In this document: positions 1 to 16,045 of the stretch, in pieces | How positions within the stretch are numbered: position 1 is the stretch's first letter | How the letters are laid out: every line of letters begins with the position of its first letter | Assembly (NCBI GenBank): GCA_033964015.1 | Contig: CM066919.1 | Coordinates: 806,001-870,000, forward strand | Source of the DNA: Scolanthus callimorphus | Taxonomy: Eukaryota > Cnidaria > Anthozoa > Actiniaria > Edwardsiidae | Length of the DNA: 64,000 nt | Direction of reading: 5' to 3' | Notes under the pieces: model-generated | What the model was told of the DNA's origin: nothing | What the model saw: only the letters and a program-made list of their open reading frames with translations | The model's database searches: none | Program-made: the position numbers and the translations under genes

Positions 1-233
1 AATCAAAAAAACGATGAACAAACAAACAAACGATGAACAAAATTTGGGCACGCTTCACGCGCAACGAAGGATATGCGAGCCCGTTTTTCTGTAAAATGTC
101 TACAGTACTAGGTCAAACAGGGGACGGGAGATGTGGGATTACGTTAATCATTGCACTTAAGAGGGAGGATCACTGTATTTTACCTGTGTATTATAAACAT
201 CCTCACGTAAATAATCGAGGCGATGAATAATAT

Positions 234-1102
234 ATGCACCAGTCAATTGACACCCCGGCCCCCACCCCCGGGACAGGGCGGGAAAGTAACGCGGTCAGGC
301 CGGGGATTCAACACATTAATCTACGGAAGGGCAGGGAATTTAACACGGACCTTCTATAGCGGGAATATTCAACGGGGCATTAACGGGAAATTAACGCTGA
401 GCCAGAAGTTCGATTATCGTGCGAAAATATATTGGTTTAAGGACCGAGGTCGGAGGATTTTGGGAGGGATCACTTCATTTTTGGGCGTGTGAAAGGATCT
501 CTCGAAACCTGAAGCCTTGAAAGAGAGATTCCAGCAACGAGTTCTACATCATTTTCTAGTTTTATTTCACTCATTATGTTGAAAATTTCGGCGCGCTTCG
601 CGCGCACAAGGAATGACATCTAATCTAGTGTTAGAGAACTTGCCCAAAGAAAACAATACGCTTGTGGCGCTTAAATGGATTGCGTACGAATGTCCGTTAC
701 ACGCATGTGTATCTTGGGAAGGACAAATGAAAACCCCCAAAAGCCCTCCAGTGATACGCCTGGTTGGCAGTCAATATGTTCGAAAGAAGTGAGTTCGACG
801 TTACAAGCTGCATAGAAATTCGTTTTTGGGCTGCGCTTCACGCACATGAATCATGATAATTTGTAGCGCGTGAAGAATAAAACCAACAGGCTTTTTTACT
901 ACACGCAGAAAATAAAAAGTTATCTTTTCTCTGGAGGCTTCATGAAATGCGTTTATCAAAATAAAGGCGCGTTTCGCCATGTTGCAAAGTGTCCCCGGGG
1001 GCCTGGAGCTTTAACAACGTCCCTGGTGACCGGGAAAATAGTAACATTTAACACTTAGTGAATGTTAAATTGGGGGGCCGTGATGTCAATTGACTGGTGC
1101 AT
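234..1102. mobile_element. TIR element of about 869 bp, non-coding
   Basis: The left end reads ATGCACCAGTCAATTGACA and the right end is its exact reverse complement (1084-1102). The similarity continues inward with C-rich/G-rich runs (CCCCGGCCCCC against GGGGGGCCG). The interior has no convincing ORF and contains a GGCGCGCTTCGCGCGC stretch near 590-605. The structure fits a non-autonomous DNA transposon. No clear target duplication was seen, and superfamily is not assignable. Confidence 0.7.
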
Positions 1103-1724
1103 GACAGAAGTAAGAAAATAGTAGTTCTGTATTAAGAAGAAAGAAAGAGACATTACATCACTTGGACAATAGTCTATCTAACAGGTTTTTTAGAAATAAA
1201 TTGCATGGGGGAGGGTCCCAATTTTTTTACCTATGACTGGGGGAGGGTCACATTTTTTTTGTTATGTTCAAGGGGAGGGTCCTAATTTTTTTAGCCTTCT
1301 TTGAAAAAAATGGGAGCCCTCCCCCCCCCGGTAAATAATGACACGTCCCTTATGAATACTTTTCGATCTCATCAGGTCTGCTAACCTCTTCTCATTGTAT
1401 TCACACAACTATACCGTTATCGAATCTAAACTAAATCATATCAGATGAGGCGTCAAAATTATTGAATTCTGGTGCAAGTTGATCGGATATCAATACAGCC
1501 CAAGATAGAAGTTAAAAAAGCTAGAACAAGGAAGAACGCATAGACTTCAAAACATATTGCCAGGAACGCCTGACACTCCTGGCTGAATTTTAGTCGAGTG
1601 CCCCTAAAGTTTCAAACCACTGTAATTCGGTCAATAATGATTCGATCAAGTCCATGTTTAGGTATTTTGTCAAAATTTTCATGCTCTTTGTTTAGATATA
1701 AGTTTTGTTTTTATAGTTATAAAA

Positions 1725-2150
1725 TTGAGAAAGTTAATTTTTTGGCCGAAAAAGCCGGAAAATGCTGAAAATGCTGAATTTTAGAAAACGCGTAAAATAA
1801 AAAAAGAGTTTATGTCAAACTGTCGTGCAGGTAAAGAATTCCTTCTTGTGTAAAGCTGGTATGATTTAGTTAACATTTGATAAAGTTATGGCTGTGTGAA
1901 CATTTTCGCAAGAGACAATGAGTGAGAGGTTTAGCAGACCTGATGAGATCTCATTAGCGAAACTCCATATAAAAAATATTCATAAATTCGAAACGCGCTA
2001 AAATCAAAACGAAATCTCACTATAAATCATATCAGATTTACACAAGAAATAATGCTTTACCTGCACGACAGTCATTTGTAAGGCTTTTTTTATTTTACGT
2101 TTTTTCTAAAATTCAGCATTTTCCGATTTTTTGGCCAAAAAATCAAGTTC
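1725..2150. repeat. Foldback element with AT-rich arms
   Basis: The left arm (about 1735-1875: TTTTTTGGCCGAAAAA, AATGCTGAATTTTAGAAAA, GTCGTGCAGGTAAAG) recurs inverted at about 2035-2145 (CTTTACCTGCACGACAG, TTTCTAAAATTCAGCATTTT, TTTTTTGGCCAAAAAA). A second inverted pair overlaps it: CTCATCAGGTCTGCTAACCTC near 1369 and GAGGTTTAGCAGACCTGATGAG near 1927. No coding content. Confidence 0.6.
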
Positions 2151-2159
2151 CTTTTGACT

Positions 2160-5068
2160 GCGAGAGGGGCGAGTATAGAGCTTCAAAATGTATTTATTTA
2201 TTAACAGTGTTCATTTACGAGGCTTTTGGCTAACAAGATATGAAAAACAAACCGGTATTTCTCATCATTTTGATATCTTCTCTTTTTCCTCTCGCCTATC
2301 TCCTTTTAGGTTTCGCTGTATCTTACTCCTGCAACCACAGAATCACCCAGCTGGGAGTTGCACCCAGTCCTCGCTGCACTGGCAGTGCTGCGCATGCTCT
2401 GGTACACCACTGAATGTTTATCACTGCGGTGTTGTCTTTCTACGCAATTAGACCTCCTACAACGTTCATGTTTCTGCGCATGCCTGCTATTTTACTTTTT
2501 ACCAATATGTACGTACAGACCGTGTAAAAATCATGGAAGGGAAGGTAGCAAATGAGAAATAACTGCATCTCATTCTTCTGTCATGATTGGTTTAGATGGC
2601 TTGATTGACGCGAAAGCCATTTCGGTGTTTTCAAAAGCGCAGCGTATAACAACAATTCTGCCATGCTCAATCGTAGCCAGATTCCAGGCGCGCACGAAAT
2701 CGAGGCGCCCTAAAGACACCTGAGAGAGCCAGCTACGCTGGCTAGCTCAATTGCAGAATAGGCATCAAAATTAACGGCGCATAAAAACAGTGAGATCCTT
2801 AATTTGATTCCGAAAAAATCGAACCGACGAGGACTTGAATTGCTTGAAAGCTTGAATTGAGAAAAAATTTGCAAGGCTATTTCGGCTTCAAATTGAGGCT
2901 CCTACTGTATATGCAAGGTTAATGCCTATTAATTAGTGGTAGATCGAGAGAGAGAAAAAAGTAATTTTGGTCGCAATTTTGTTTTCTTTCTCGGCCAAAG
3001 TGCCTGAGACGAAATTTAAAAACCACAGGCCAGGCAGCTTGCTGCAGATACGTGAACCTGCGCGAGAAACCTGAATCCTGAATCACAATTACAGTCAAGA
3101 CACGGGTCAGGCGTGATCCTCTAGAGTCGATAATTTAATTCATATGTCAATGCATTATCTAATTCAGTATCACGATCAAGAGCACGAGAGTGTAAATGAA
3201 CATCGGAAATGTCTACTATTTTATACTATACTACCTCTTGGTGATGGTTTGGTCTGTATATTTGCGAAAAACCTTTTAAAATCTTGCGCACGCCCCTGGT
3301 TACCTCGCAAACGTTGTCAGGGCACGCTTATTTGAGAAGAACTATCTATGCGTCATAATACACTAGAAATATCATCCAATATAAGAATCACGTTGGATAA
3401 GACACTATGACATACTCGGATTTTACTGCAGGTGTCTTTATTTATTGATCATGACCTTAGCAGGTTATAATACATTTGATTGTTGTAAACACGGGCAAAG
3501 ATTCGTTGTGAACATTAAATTTCTTTGGGCGAACTATCCCACGAATGCCTTCGAAGGACAAGAACACACAGCAGATGAGTGAAGGAGCACTGGACCTGAA
3601 AAAGGAACAACAGACAAAAAAACATCAGTTAAGGCAAAAAAGAGTTAGTCCTCACCGGATAGATGTTTTATGATATTCCCTGCTAGCAGAGACCACATTT
3701 GGAGTGAATAAACAAAGATTGACTTGAGTTGAATGGCGTCAGGCTTGCTTCAAAGCAGCGCGCGCTTTCACGAGTTATTCTCGATTCAAAGCAGATTCTC
3801 GATACTGCCGTTCTGATGAACTCACCTGTGAACGTTAACACAGTCTGCATGTTTTCAGGCAGTTGGTAGCGACCATGACTGACGAGCGGCAGTAGAAGGA
3901 CCATGTTTTACACCACAATCCATGTTGTTTGTCATGACAACAATCTGAAAATGTCAAGCGACCGGTTAGTTATTCGCTGATTGCAATTTTTCAACCGCAC
4001 CGTTGAAGACCCCCCTTAAAATACCAGGGTTCCCAAGGTAGCTTTTCCTCTTTATGCTATGTATAACCGTTACCACGCGATTTTAAATGTTTATACTTTG
4101 TTTGTATCACTGACGAGGGCTGTTTAGCCGAAAGGCCTCTGACCCATTAAATCCGTAGCTGTATGGCGTCTTCTGTCTTTTACTTAACACTTCCTTAAAA
4201 ATACCCCCTTCCCAGGAATTTTCACTCGTAAAACAGACACCCTCCCCTGGAATTTAAACCTCATAAAGGACCCCATCATAGATATCTTAGATATTGAGTG
4301 GAGGCGGAGAGAAAAGGGAGGGGTGGGTGGGGGACTTTATGGCCGTGTATGAGACTGAAATACCAACCTCCGCTGCCACCACCTCCTGTATAGATACAAA
4401 AAAAAATCCTATTTCAGTCGCCCGTAAATCTGTCTTCCTTTAAGATATAACCAGATACAGATATCTTGCAAAGCAGATGAAACATACGTGTCAGTAACAG
4501 TAGATGGCTATATAGTAAGACCAAACACGGTCAGCCAATCATAAACGAGAGAATTACAAGTTCCTGCTGAATGGTTTCCCGTCGTCAGTCAATCACAAGC
4601 CAAGTAAACCACTGTCATTCATTGGTGTCATTATAAGCCAAGACAAGTAAAACCACTATCACGCACGTGATCACTGACGACCGTGCTGCGTTTAGTTCGA
4701 ATTGATTGGTTGATAAAACTTCTATCGATGTTGCGCACGCAAATAAAGGATGAGAACAATGATTGTCGTTTTGAATAACAAAAGCCTCTTCGCCAGAACG
4801 AGTCGGAACGGCCTCGGGGGTATTGTTCTCACAACATCGTGAAAACGGTCAATTGGAAAATGATGCAGGTCAAGTCATTTTTAGAACGATAGATTTGCCC
4901 CTTTGAATAAACTTCTCTGAACAAGCATACGCTACCTGTATTCTGATCGAATGTGTGACGTAATCTTTGCGTGAAAATTTGAAACTAAAATAACTTCATA
5001 CAAGCGTCATTTTCCAATACGCTGTTACACTGTGAAGACATGGGAGATGGACACTCCTAGATAATGGG
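2160..5068. other. Intergenic, no gene recognised
   Basis: Only short ORFs without recognisable domains occur on either strand, with unbiased codon use. A TTCCCTGCTAGCAGAG-like sequence near 3678 resembles the TIR of the small element family seen at 9196 and 35290. I see no RNA gene or tandem array here. Confidence 0.5.
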
Positions 5069-7497
<2,429 letters not shown>

Positions 7498-8049
7498 ATC
7501 CTGACTAAGGCAAGGCTGTCTTAAGTGATAACAGGGCGATAGGGATTTCTTTTTATTCCTTTCAAGTTAAATCAGCTGCCTTTCCCTTGTCAAATGTACC
7601 GGGATCATATCGGGGTTTGAATGGGGAGTGCAAAAATAATTCTTGCCAGGGGTTAGGTGCTCCGTGGTAACCTTGTCAGGTAAAATGACATTTTTTCAGA
7701 AATTAAATGAAGTCAATTTAGTTCATAACCTGTCAGCATCAATGGGAACTATCACTTGATATACATCCTTGTAGGTCAAGAGCTTGTAAGTAAATATTGA
7801 GTCAGGTTTTTTTCAATCTGCCACGCACAAGTACGAATACTTTACAACCAGAGCAGACTGAGAAATTTATAAGTGATGATACGCCAAAATAGTTTACGTT
7901 CGCGTGTTTTATACGTTTTGCTGTAGTGGTAGGCCCGCGGAGTATTAGGATAACTTCACAAAAAAACCCGGACCATACTTCCAGATTCGAGACATGAGAG
8001 CTGGAGCGTCAAATGGCGTTCATTTCCCGGGGGGGGGGGGGGGGGGGGG

Positions 8050-8612
8050 ACTCCATATTTTTTGGTCGGGGATGATCGTCGGAAATTTTCAGTTTCACCC
8101 CTAAAAGATACCAAACATGGCGGGCCATAGTCCCCCCCCCCCCCTGCACTCGCGTCGAATTTTAATTTTTCACACCAGCACAGCACAGCACACGCCCACA
8201 AGAATCTTCCGCACAGAAGGAGGTGGGCTCAGAAGGAAGAAGAAGAAGAAGAAGAAGAAGAAGAAGAAGAAGAAGAAGATAGCGTGGCTCAAAAAAATTA
8301 TTACCCTAAACGATGAGGTCTTATGTGCCAAGTAGGCGCGAAGGACACAGGTAACAGGGGAAAAATACCCATGAAGAAATTTCCGTGTTTGTTTCTAATT
8401 CATCGTCTTCTCATCGAATAATCTCTCTTTCTTACACGGTTTTTAGAAGCACCATCATGAGAAAAAGCAATTTGACACAGTTTCGGCCCTAAAAGATACC
8501 AATCTGCCTAAAATTTATTGAAGATCAAGATCACCCCTAAAAGAGACCAAACCAACGTGATTTTAACCCCTAAAAGATACAACGATTATCCCCGACCAAA
8601 AAATATTATTTT
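8050..8612. mobile_element. TIR element, about 560 bp
   Basis: The left end contains ATATTTTTTGGTCGGGGATG and the right end ATCCCCGACCAAAAAATAT, an inverted match. Internal CCCCTAAAAGATACCAAAC motifs occur next to both ends (8098, 8489, 8534, 8568). The interior carries the GAA tract at 8236-8281. No transposase ORF. It is probably a non-autonomous DNA element. Confidence 0.55.
8236..8281 (+). repeat. (GAA)n microsatellite
   Basis: An uninterrupted run of AAG/GAA triplets of about 45 bases within the 8050-8612 element. The poly-lysine reading frame across it is a by-product of the repeat. Confidence 0.9.
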
Positions 8613-9195
8613 TTATAGAAAAGCTATCGCTCACAAATGTCGACGTACATAAAAACAGATTTCTTAAAATTTTCTATTTGATTTGATTGACAAATTGTAA
8701 TTGGACCAAAGCGATCATGATTTCTTCTCCAAACAGAAATCCAGAATAAGGTGTTTAAAATGTAACTAAGGACACAGCCATCTACATATGTAATCATCTG
8801 ATCTAATATTGACATCTTACGAACAGCTCATGAAAAGACAACACGCCAAGACGACAAAGCAAACTTTTATGCTGCTTTATCACAGCCTCTAGCATCCTCT
8901 CCGAGTCCTCGCAAAGAGCACATGCTAGAAGGCATATCCTCGAAGGAAATACAAGCTACAATTGTAGTATAAACGCACCTCGCATGCTATCTCGAATCCT
9001 ACAATCTGAGTGGCTCCCCTACGAACTACCTGATGGATAGTCAACAGCAAAAAAGTCTACGCAAACTTTCGCAAATCATTAGTCAGAATAAATACGTTAG
9101 CGACAAATCGAAGGGTGTGGTATCCCAGTGGGTTGCGTTTTCTGTGAGACAAATAATCTATTGACTAAATAGAAAATTCGAACTATTGGTCTAAT

Positions 9196-9303
9196 TGTTT
9201 CCCTGCGAGCAGAGACTCCTTTTAATCTCCCTACATTTTCTTTTACTTTTTCCAACTACGCAAAAGACAGAACAAGATATTAGTTGCCTCTGTTAGCAGG
9301 GAA
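9196..9303. mobile_element. Small MITE with CCCTGC TIRs
   Basis: About 108 bp bounded by TTCCCTGCGAGCAGAG and CTCTGTTAGCAGGGAA. The same TIR family recurs at 35290-35660 (SIRT4 intron), 36945-37080 and 38639-38790. Confidence 0.6.
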
Positions 9304-9523
9304 TCTAATTGTTAACCAGGAGCACCCGATGTGTAAACTACAATCGGGGCCAAAAAAAGTAAACACTTGCTATCCAGGCTGTTCCCCGCTCCCCTGTTCA
9401 ATGTTCTTTGGTGCGCGCAGCGTTAATTCAAATTGGCATGCTCCAACACTGGAAGGGGGAACGGGGTGTTTACGATACTTTTGTCCGCCGCTGTGGGTCC
9501 GCCCCTGCAAGTTAGCAGCTAAA

Positions 9524-10346
9524 GGACGGACCATTTGATACTTGATGGGGGGGGGGGGGGGGCGGCTGATTCGAGCAAGCCTCTGACCTAGAAAAAAAAT
9601 AACGCGCAAGCAAAGCTGGTGGCAAAAAAAAGCTCACTTTAAAACTCTCTCTCCTGATTTACCGTTTTTAGAGAACCTGATGTCTTTATAATAGATGGAT
9701 TTTTTGGTCGGCTCGCCATCTACAACCAATAAAACGCTTAGATATTCGTTTTAAAATTTAAAAAATTGCACAAAACTATATGTAAAGGTTAACTTACTTT
9801 CGACTGATATGTCGTAGCAGCGTCGCGCTCATAAAAAGCGTATGCTGTGGTGTAGTACTTACAAATTATAACATCGTACCAGGCATGATTAATTTTGAAA
9901 ATTTCTATGATGTTTTTTTTATTGAGTGGCTCCATTTCTTCAGCGTGATTCTCGTCTCCCAAAAATAAGAATTTATCATTAACCTCGTAGATTTTCAAAA
10001 TCGCGGCGCGCTTCGCGCGCATTGAGAAACATACAAGCAAACTTCTCAGTTGTCAGTCATCGTTCGTAAACCCGAACTGATCCAGATGCTTAAGCATACC
10101 GATTTCGCGAAATGCTAACATAACAGGAGAGCACTATGAAATCAAACTTTATTGAAGTGATCAATTGCCATTTTGAGGACGAACTAATTTAGGTGATTCT
10201 CGAACCCAAAAAGAAATATCAGGAAAAAAATATCGAGCACAGTCACGTTCTAGGGAAAAAAAATCGAGCAGCAAAACTCGACGCGAAAAAAATAACGAGC
10301 CCAAAAAATTAGCCACTCCCCCCATCAAATATCAAATGGTCCGTCC
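9524..10346. mobile_element. TIR element, about 823 bp, non-coding
   Basis: Left end GGACGGACCATTTGATACTT and right end ATATCAAATGGTCCGTCC are inverted matches, followed inward by a poly-G run at the left and CCCCCCATC at the right. It contains GGCGCGCTTCGCGCGC near 10002, also found inside the 234-1102 element. No transposase recognised. Confidence 0.65.
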
Positions 10347-10777
10347 CTAAATGTTAGTTTTCCTGATTCTTCTATCTCTTTGCCCCGTCGTCTTGTTTTC
10401 TACTTCTTCCCAGATCGTGACAAGCAACAACAAAGGCACGCAAATTTATCATCACGGCCAGTATTTTAGGCCTACGGCAAACGCCGTACCAGAGTCGCGC
10501 CATTCCAATACAAAACACTATAATTTTTTTCATTATATAGTATATTAAAGCGGCATCCTTTGAAAAAGGAAAGGTTCGAGAAAAGAAGACCGACTGAAGT
10601 TCAGCGTTCTAGCGAAGGCCTTACTCAGACGCTAAAAGTAGACATGCATGGTGGTTTCCCTGCCTCGTCCCTACGCATCTCTATTTAGTAGAAGCAGGTT
10701 ATTTGCAGAGTATTTCTCATGTCTTTATATTCATTGCACCAGTAATTTCACGTCACGCGCGTTCGTCTATTTTTTTG

Positions 10778-13700
10778 TCAGCATCCACTGATGTCCTTTC
10801 TGTTCTTGCGATACCATCGAGTTTCATCAGGGTCAAACCCTCTCTGCGCATGTCCAAAGACTGCCCAATCCGGGGTCTTCTCCATGTAGTCACGTGACGT
10901 GAATGTCTCTTTTCCCTCGCTTTCTTGATATTTCTTCATCTATTAAAAGTGATAAAGGTCCAAAACGTAACGTCTCAGAAAGTAGAGAAGAATTTAGTAA
11001 TTGTGAATTATTTCCACTTGCGCTATTCACTGTTCAAATCACAGATCTCACAACTGTAAACCGCATTTGATCATACAGATATATTAATTTGCGCTATAGA
11101 AGCATTTCACATTTCATTTTACCAACATTCATTCACATGCTAATAATATGCCAACCGTAGATTGAACGAAATGGTGGAATAATAATCTGAGTCTCGATCT
11201 CCATCCCAATGAAAGACAAACTCACCAACTCGTGGAACTTATGGTAGTCGATCCAAGTGTACCAGTGGCCATCAGTTAGAAACTGAAAAAAATACTCATA
11301 TTTTTAACCTTCATTGATTTGCCATACTGCAATTATATTACAACCATCTCAGGAACCAGGCTGAAAATAAGTTATAAAAGTGAGCAACCTACCTTTTTGT
11401 GTGCTAAAAGTACACAGTTCGAATGTTCGTGTTCAGACGCGAGCTCGTAATCAGGTAGCCGGTCGGCAAGCTGTTGTACAAACCCAACGACCTCAGAAAG
11501 AAAACATTTAGTTTCATTATAGAAGTAGCATTTTAGACACTGAATATACAAGAAGATGCCAACAAGGTTAACAAAGATCTAAAAGAGCAACATTTGGTGG
11601 AAACGTGGAAAGAACACGCTCGCTGCATCTTGGTAGTTCTGGGGCGTATCAAAAGCATTTTTGTAAACTGAAAAGTACGCGTTCGCTGTAACTGGAACGG
11701 TGCAGTAGAAAGGTTGCTTCGCTAATCGCTTATCAAGTTGAGATCGAGACGGAAATCTGATTTTGAACGTGGTTATAGAGCACGTGACAACAGGCTAATG
11801 AGCTCATAAATTCTCCCGTAAAATTTTGAGATTCAATGTAATTACATCGCATCCCGAGGAGTAAAGATATAGCGCTCAGATTTTCTGGAAAGGTTTTACC
11901 TTCCCTGCTTGCTCAGTATTCAGGACATGATTGTACAAGGCATCGCATTCCCTAAATCTTTAGGCTATCTGTACACAGATATCAGCCTATTGAATTGCTG
12001 CTTCTCTCGAGCTCCTTTTCTCTCGAAAGCCGTCCTTGTAGATGGCTCAATTCAATAAGACGAAGAATTAGCCATCAGTAACATTCTGAGTGGACCACGT
12101 GCCACATAAGTTCGCAAATCATGACAAGACGATACAAATGGTGAGTAAACCTCTCCGTACATCGAAAGCTATGCGTTGTCGTGCTGCATGCGCACGCTCC
12201 ATTAAGCCCCTAGATAACTGCCCTGTCCTAAATTAGGACAAGTGGGAATGGCCAAGGAAGGGGCTCACCTCTTGATGCCAGGGTATATTTGCCATGGTGA
12301 GGGTAGAAGCTTTAGACTCGCCACAGTACGTCACTCCCTGAAACAACAACGAAACCACCAAGGGTAGCATCGTATTTGATGGTAGTGCTCACTGTCTTAT
12401 ACAACGGGCGGGACTAGAGAGTGGGTCAAACACGTTGGTCGACCCGTTATGTTGGTGTTAAGGCCGCCACACACGGGCCAGTTTTTCGTCGCAAGACAAA
12501 AACTCCTGATTGGTCGACGAACTTACGACAATATTTTTCCTCCTCTCGTTTTACCAAACATGTTTGATTTTCAAATCATCGCCGACAAAAAATCGTCTCG
12601 TGTGTGGTGGCGCGCGGTATTTTGTCGTAAACTCGTCGCGAGTCACCATACACGAGCCCATCAGTCAGGATTTTTCGTCGCCGTGTTTGGCGGTCTTTAG
12701 GTCTAGTAAAGGGGTTCTCGCGACATTGCTGGAGCCACGTCCGCTCTGAGATCCCATTTCAAGGTTGCTTCGGTTGTTTCGCTACCTGAAGGACATCGCT
12801 CGGATCATGTTACTCTATTCTCACTCCATCTAGCACACTTACGTGACTCTTGTCGCTGAGTTTACCAACACAATGACAGAGGAGGAATAAACAATAAACA
12901 ATTCAAGGGAACTGACATAGAAACAAGTATAATTCTACCTTGACTTCGATAAAGTCCGGCTGTCCCAATTGCACCAGATCAGCGTATGATTGGATCTCGT
13001 CTACATTCCACGACTTCACAAGAGTAAGTCGGTAAACAGTTCTTTGACCCTACATACAAAAAAATAAGATATTAAAGGAGAGATTGTACTACAGTGTTTG
13101 TCCCCACCCCCTCCCCTTGCGTCCATTTGCCTATTCGTATTTTCGGCATTATCTCGCCCTTTCGTCACTCGTCCGCGAGACGTTTCTAACCCTCTGTCAA
13201 CTTTTGTGATTTGGAATTCTTTTTAAATGATACTCTCAATAAATCACCTCTTCGATGGCAGATCCTTTGAAGATGTAGTGAAGAGACAGGTTTTAGAGCA
13301 GATTTCGTTTGAACGTGAAAAAATGTTTCTTGCAATGTCCGCAGTGTCCACGGTATTGTGCCGTGTCTGAGCATTTTTATTGGTTGATCAGTTCTTTTCG
13401 CGCGTTGTGATTGGCTGAATGTTCACAAGAGGTCGAGCCTCCGTGCCGTCTCCGAGCATTTTGATTGGTTGATTAGTTCTTTTCGCGCGTTGTGATTGGC
13501 TGAATGTTCACAAGAAGGCGAGGTTACGTGCGGTGGCCTTTTCACAGTCATACGAGATCTGCTCTATCCGCCTTATGAAGATTTATTCCACGAGGCGAGC
13601 ACGTGTCACAGACTAGTGGTGTGCACGTGCATATCACGTACCTTAGATGCTAATGCCTTCAAGCTGTCGATGAATCGTGGCCAAAAATCTCTAAACAAAG

Positions 13701-15611
13701 GTCTGTCGATTTTCTTCAAAGTATCCTTGGTGCTGGCATCTACGCTGACGTAGAGCTGGGTAACAGGGAGCAAATCCCTGGGAAGAAAACAAAGAAACAC
13801 GTCACATGTTAGAGGCGTCCTCCCTCCTCTCAACTGAGAACTCTACTCATTGCGAGGAACGCCTCGAGCTGTACCCCATAAAAGAGAGCGATGTACAGCT
13901 AGCATTGTAAGGGTGAGTGAGTGAGAGAAGCGGAAGCTACAATAAAAGATCCATATCCATCATCAGCGTACAAGCGAAAAAACCGACCTCCCTCCTCTCA
14001 ACTGAGCATTCTACTCATCGTGAGAAACACCTCGAGCTGTACCCATAAAGAGAGCGATGTACAGCTAGCATAGTGAGCGTGAGTAAGTGAGAGAAGCGGA
14101 AGCTACAATAAAGGATCCAAGTATCCATCATCAGCGTACACGCGAAAAAAAAAAAACCGTCCTCCCTCCTCTCAACTGAGAACTCTACTCATCATGAGAA
14201 ACGCCTCGAGCTGTACCCCATAAAAGAGAGCGATGTACAGCTAGCATAGTGAGCGTGAGTGTGTGAGAGAAGCGAAAGCTACAATAAAAGATCCAAGTAT
14301 CCATCATCAGCGTACACGCGAAAAAACCCGTCTTCCCGGTTCTCAACTGAGCATTCTACTCATCATGAGAAACACCTCGAGCTGTACCCCATAAAAGAGA
14401 GCGATGTACAGCTAGCATAGTGAGCGTGAGTAAGTGAGAGAAGCGAAAGCTACAATAAAAGATCCAAGTAACTAGTACCTCACGCGAACCAACATATGTG
14501 GGACGCAAGCACTTTGCCACTCGGGATGCTGCGAGCAGTAAGACCTTTATCGAAACCATATTTCGCCGCGCACATCAACACGCACAAAATGTATTCAGAT
14601 AAATCCATACAATAAAAAGACACAGTGTTTTGGTATACAGTTGTGGTATTATTTTTCTTTTTCTTGAACCTTATTTATTTTGTGCAAACACCACAATGAA
14701 ATTATCCTGCAAAATTTACTTACAGAATTACCAGAATACAGAAGTGGTCAGATTATTCCGTCGAGCTGCCTTGAATGCAGACGAAGTAGAAATGTAAGAC
14801 CGGCCCAAAATATGGGCCCTGAGCAGGCAAAGCAGCAAAAACGGATAGAAACAATTTACCTTCTCATTGGCCTGAAAATTACGACCTACAAATGATACCC
14901 GCAGCTTTGAAATCCCCTTTCAAATACCTTATGGCGTCCGGGAATTGAGCATTTGTGACAAGAAATGTGGAGATCTGATGGCCGTGTAGTAGACGCACAA
15001 GCTCATTGATTTGTGGATACATGATTGGTTCACCTGGAAGACAACAAGATGTCACCGTTATCAACTGGAATCTCGTGCATTCGCCATTGTTAGTCAGTCG
15101 CAAAATGAATACCCACCCTTCGTGTCGAGGGGCCCAGTTTTAGCTACCCACCTAGGAAATGTTTACGTGTTCCTTCCCACTATGGAACTCTATGTTTATA
15201 CAACCTACATTTCCATACATGGATTTCCCTGTAATTTAATTTTTGTATGGGTACCGACTCTGAACGGACAGACTGTTCTCGGACCACACACCCTTGGATT
15301 CCCGAGGTCCTTTACAGAGTGGGAGAGAGATTTTTCCCATTTTGATACTTAAAATGGAAAGACAAGTAACACCGAGTTGCGCATGTTGTGGTTATTGCTG
15401 CTGCTGGAGATGATGATGTTGGTGATGGCGATGTTATTGTTAGTATTGTGTGTGATAATGGTGTGATGATGTGGGATGATGATGAGGACATGATGACAGC
15501 ATATCATTCATTCTATTAGTCAACAACGACAGCAGCAACAACAACAGCAGCAGCAGCAACAACAACAACAGCAGCAGCAGCAACACCAACAGCAACAACA
15601 ACAGCAGCAAT

Positions 15612-15642
<31 letters not shown>

Positions 15643-15674
15643 ACAGGAGCAACAACAACAACAACAGCAACAGG

Positions 15675-15738
<64 letters not shown>

Positions 15739-15909
15739 ACAACAACAGCAGCTACAACAACAACAACAGCAACAACAGCGACAACAACAACAGCAGTACA
15801 ATAACAACAACAGCAACAACAGCAACAACAGCAACAGTAGCTACAACAACAACAGCAGCTACAACAACAACAGCTACAACAACAACAGCAACAACAACAA
15901 CAACAACAA

Positions 15910-15941
<32 letters not shown>

Positions 15942-16004
15942 ACAACAACAGCAGCAACAACACAACAACAGCAGCAGCAGCAACAATAACAACAACAGCA
16001 ACAT

Positions 16005-16045
<41 letters not shown>

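Larger units (their letters stand above)
7498..10777. other. Intergenic with TIR elements and simple repeats
   Basis: Between the protease and the 3' end of TYW1 there is no gene I can support. The span holds three TIR elements (annotated separately), two poly-G runs near 8030-8049 and 9545-9562, and a GAA microsatellite. ORFs here are short and low complexity. Confidence 0.5.

Noticed and set aside
3683..3904. Minus-strand 73-residue ORF as a last exon of the protease
   Set aside because: No ShKT or other known cnidarian protease tail motif, and the protease domain is already complete with a stop at 5069.
8117..8335. Poly-Lys ORF
   Set aside because: Translation of the GAA microsatellite inside a TIR element.
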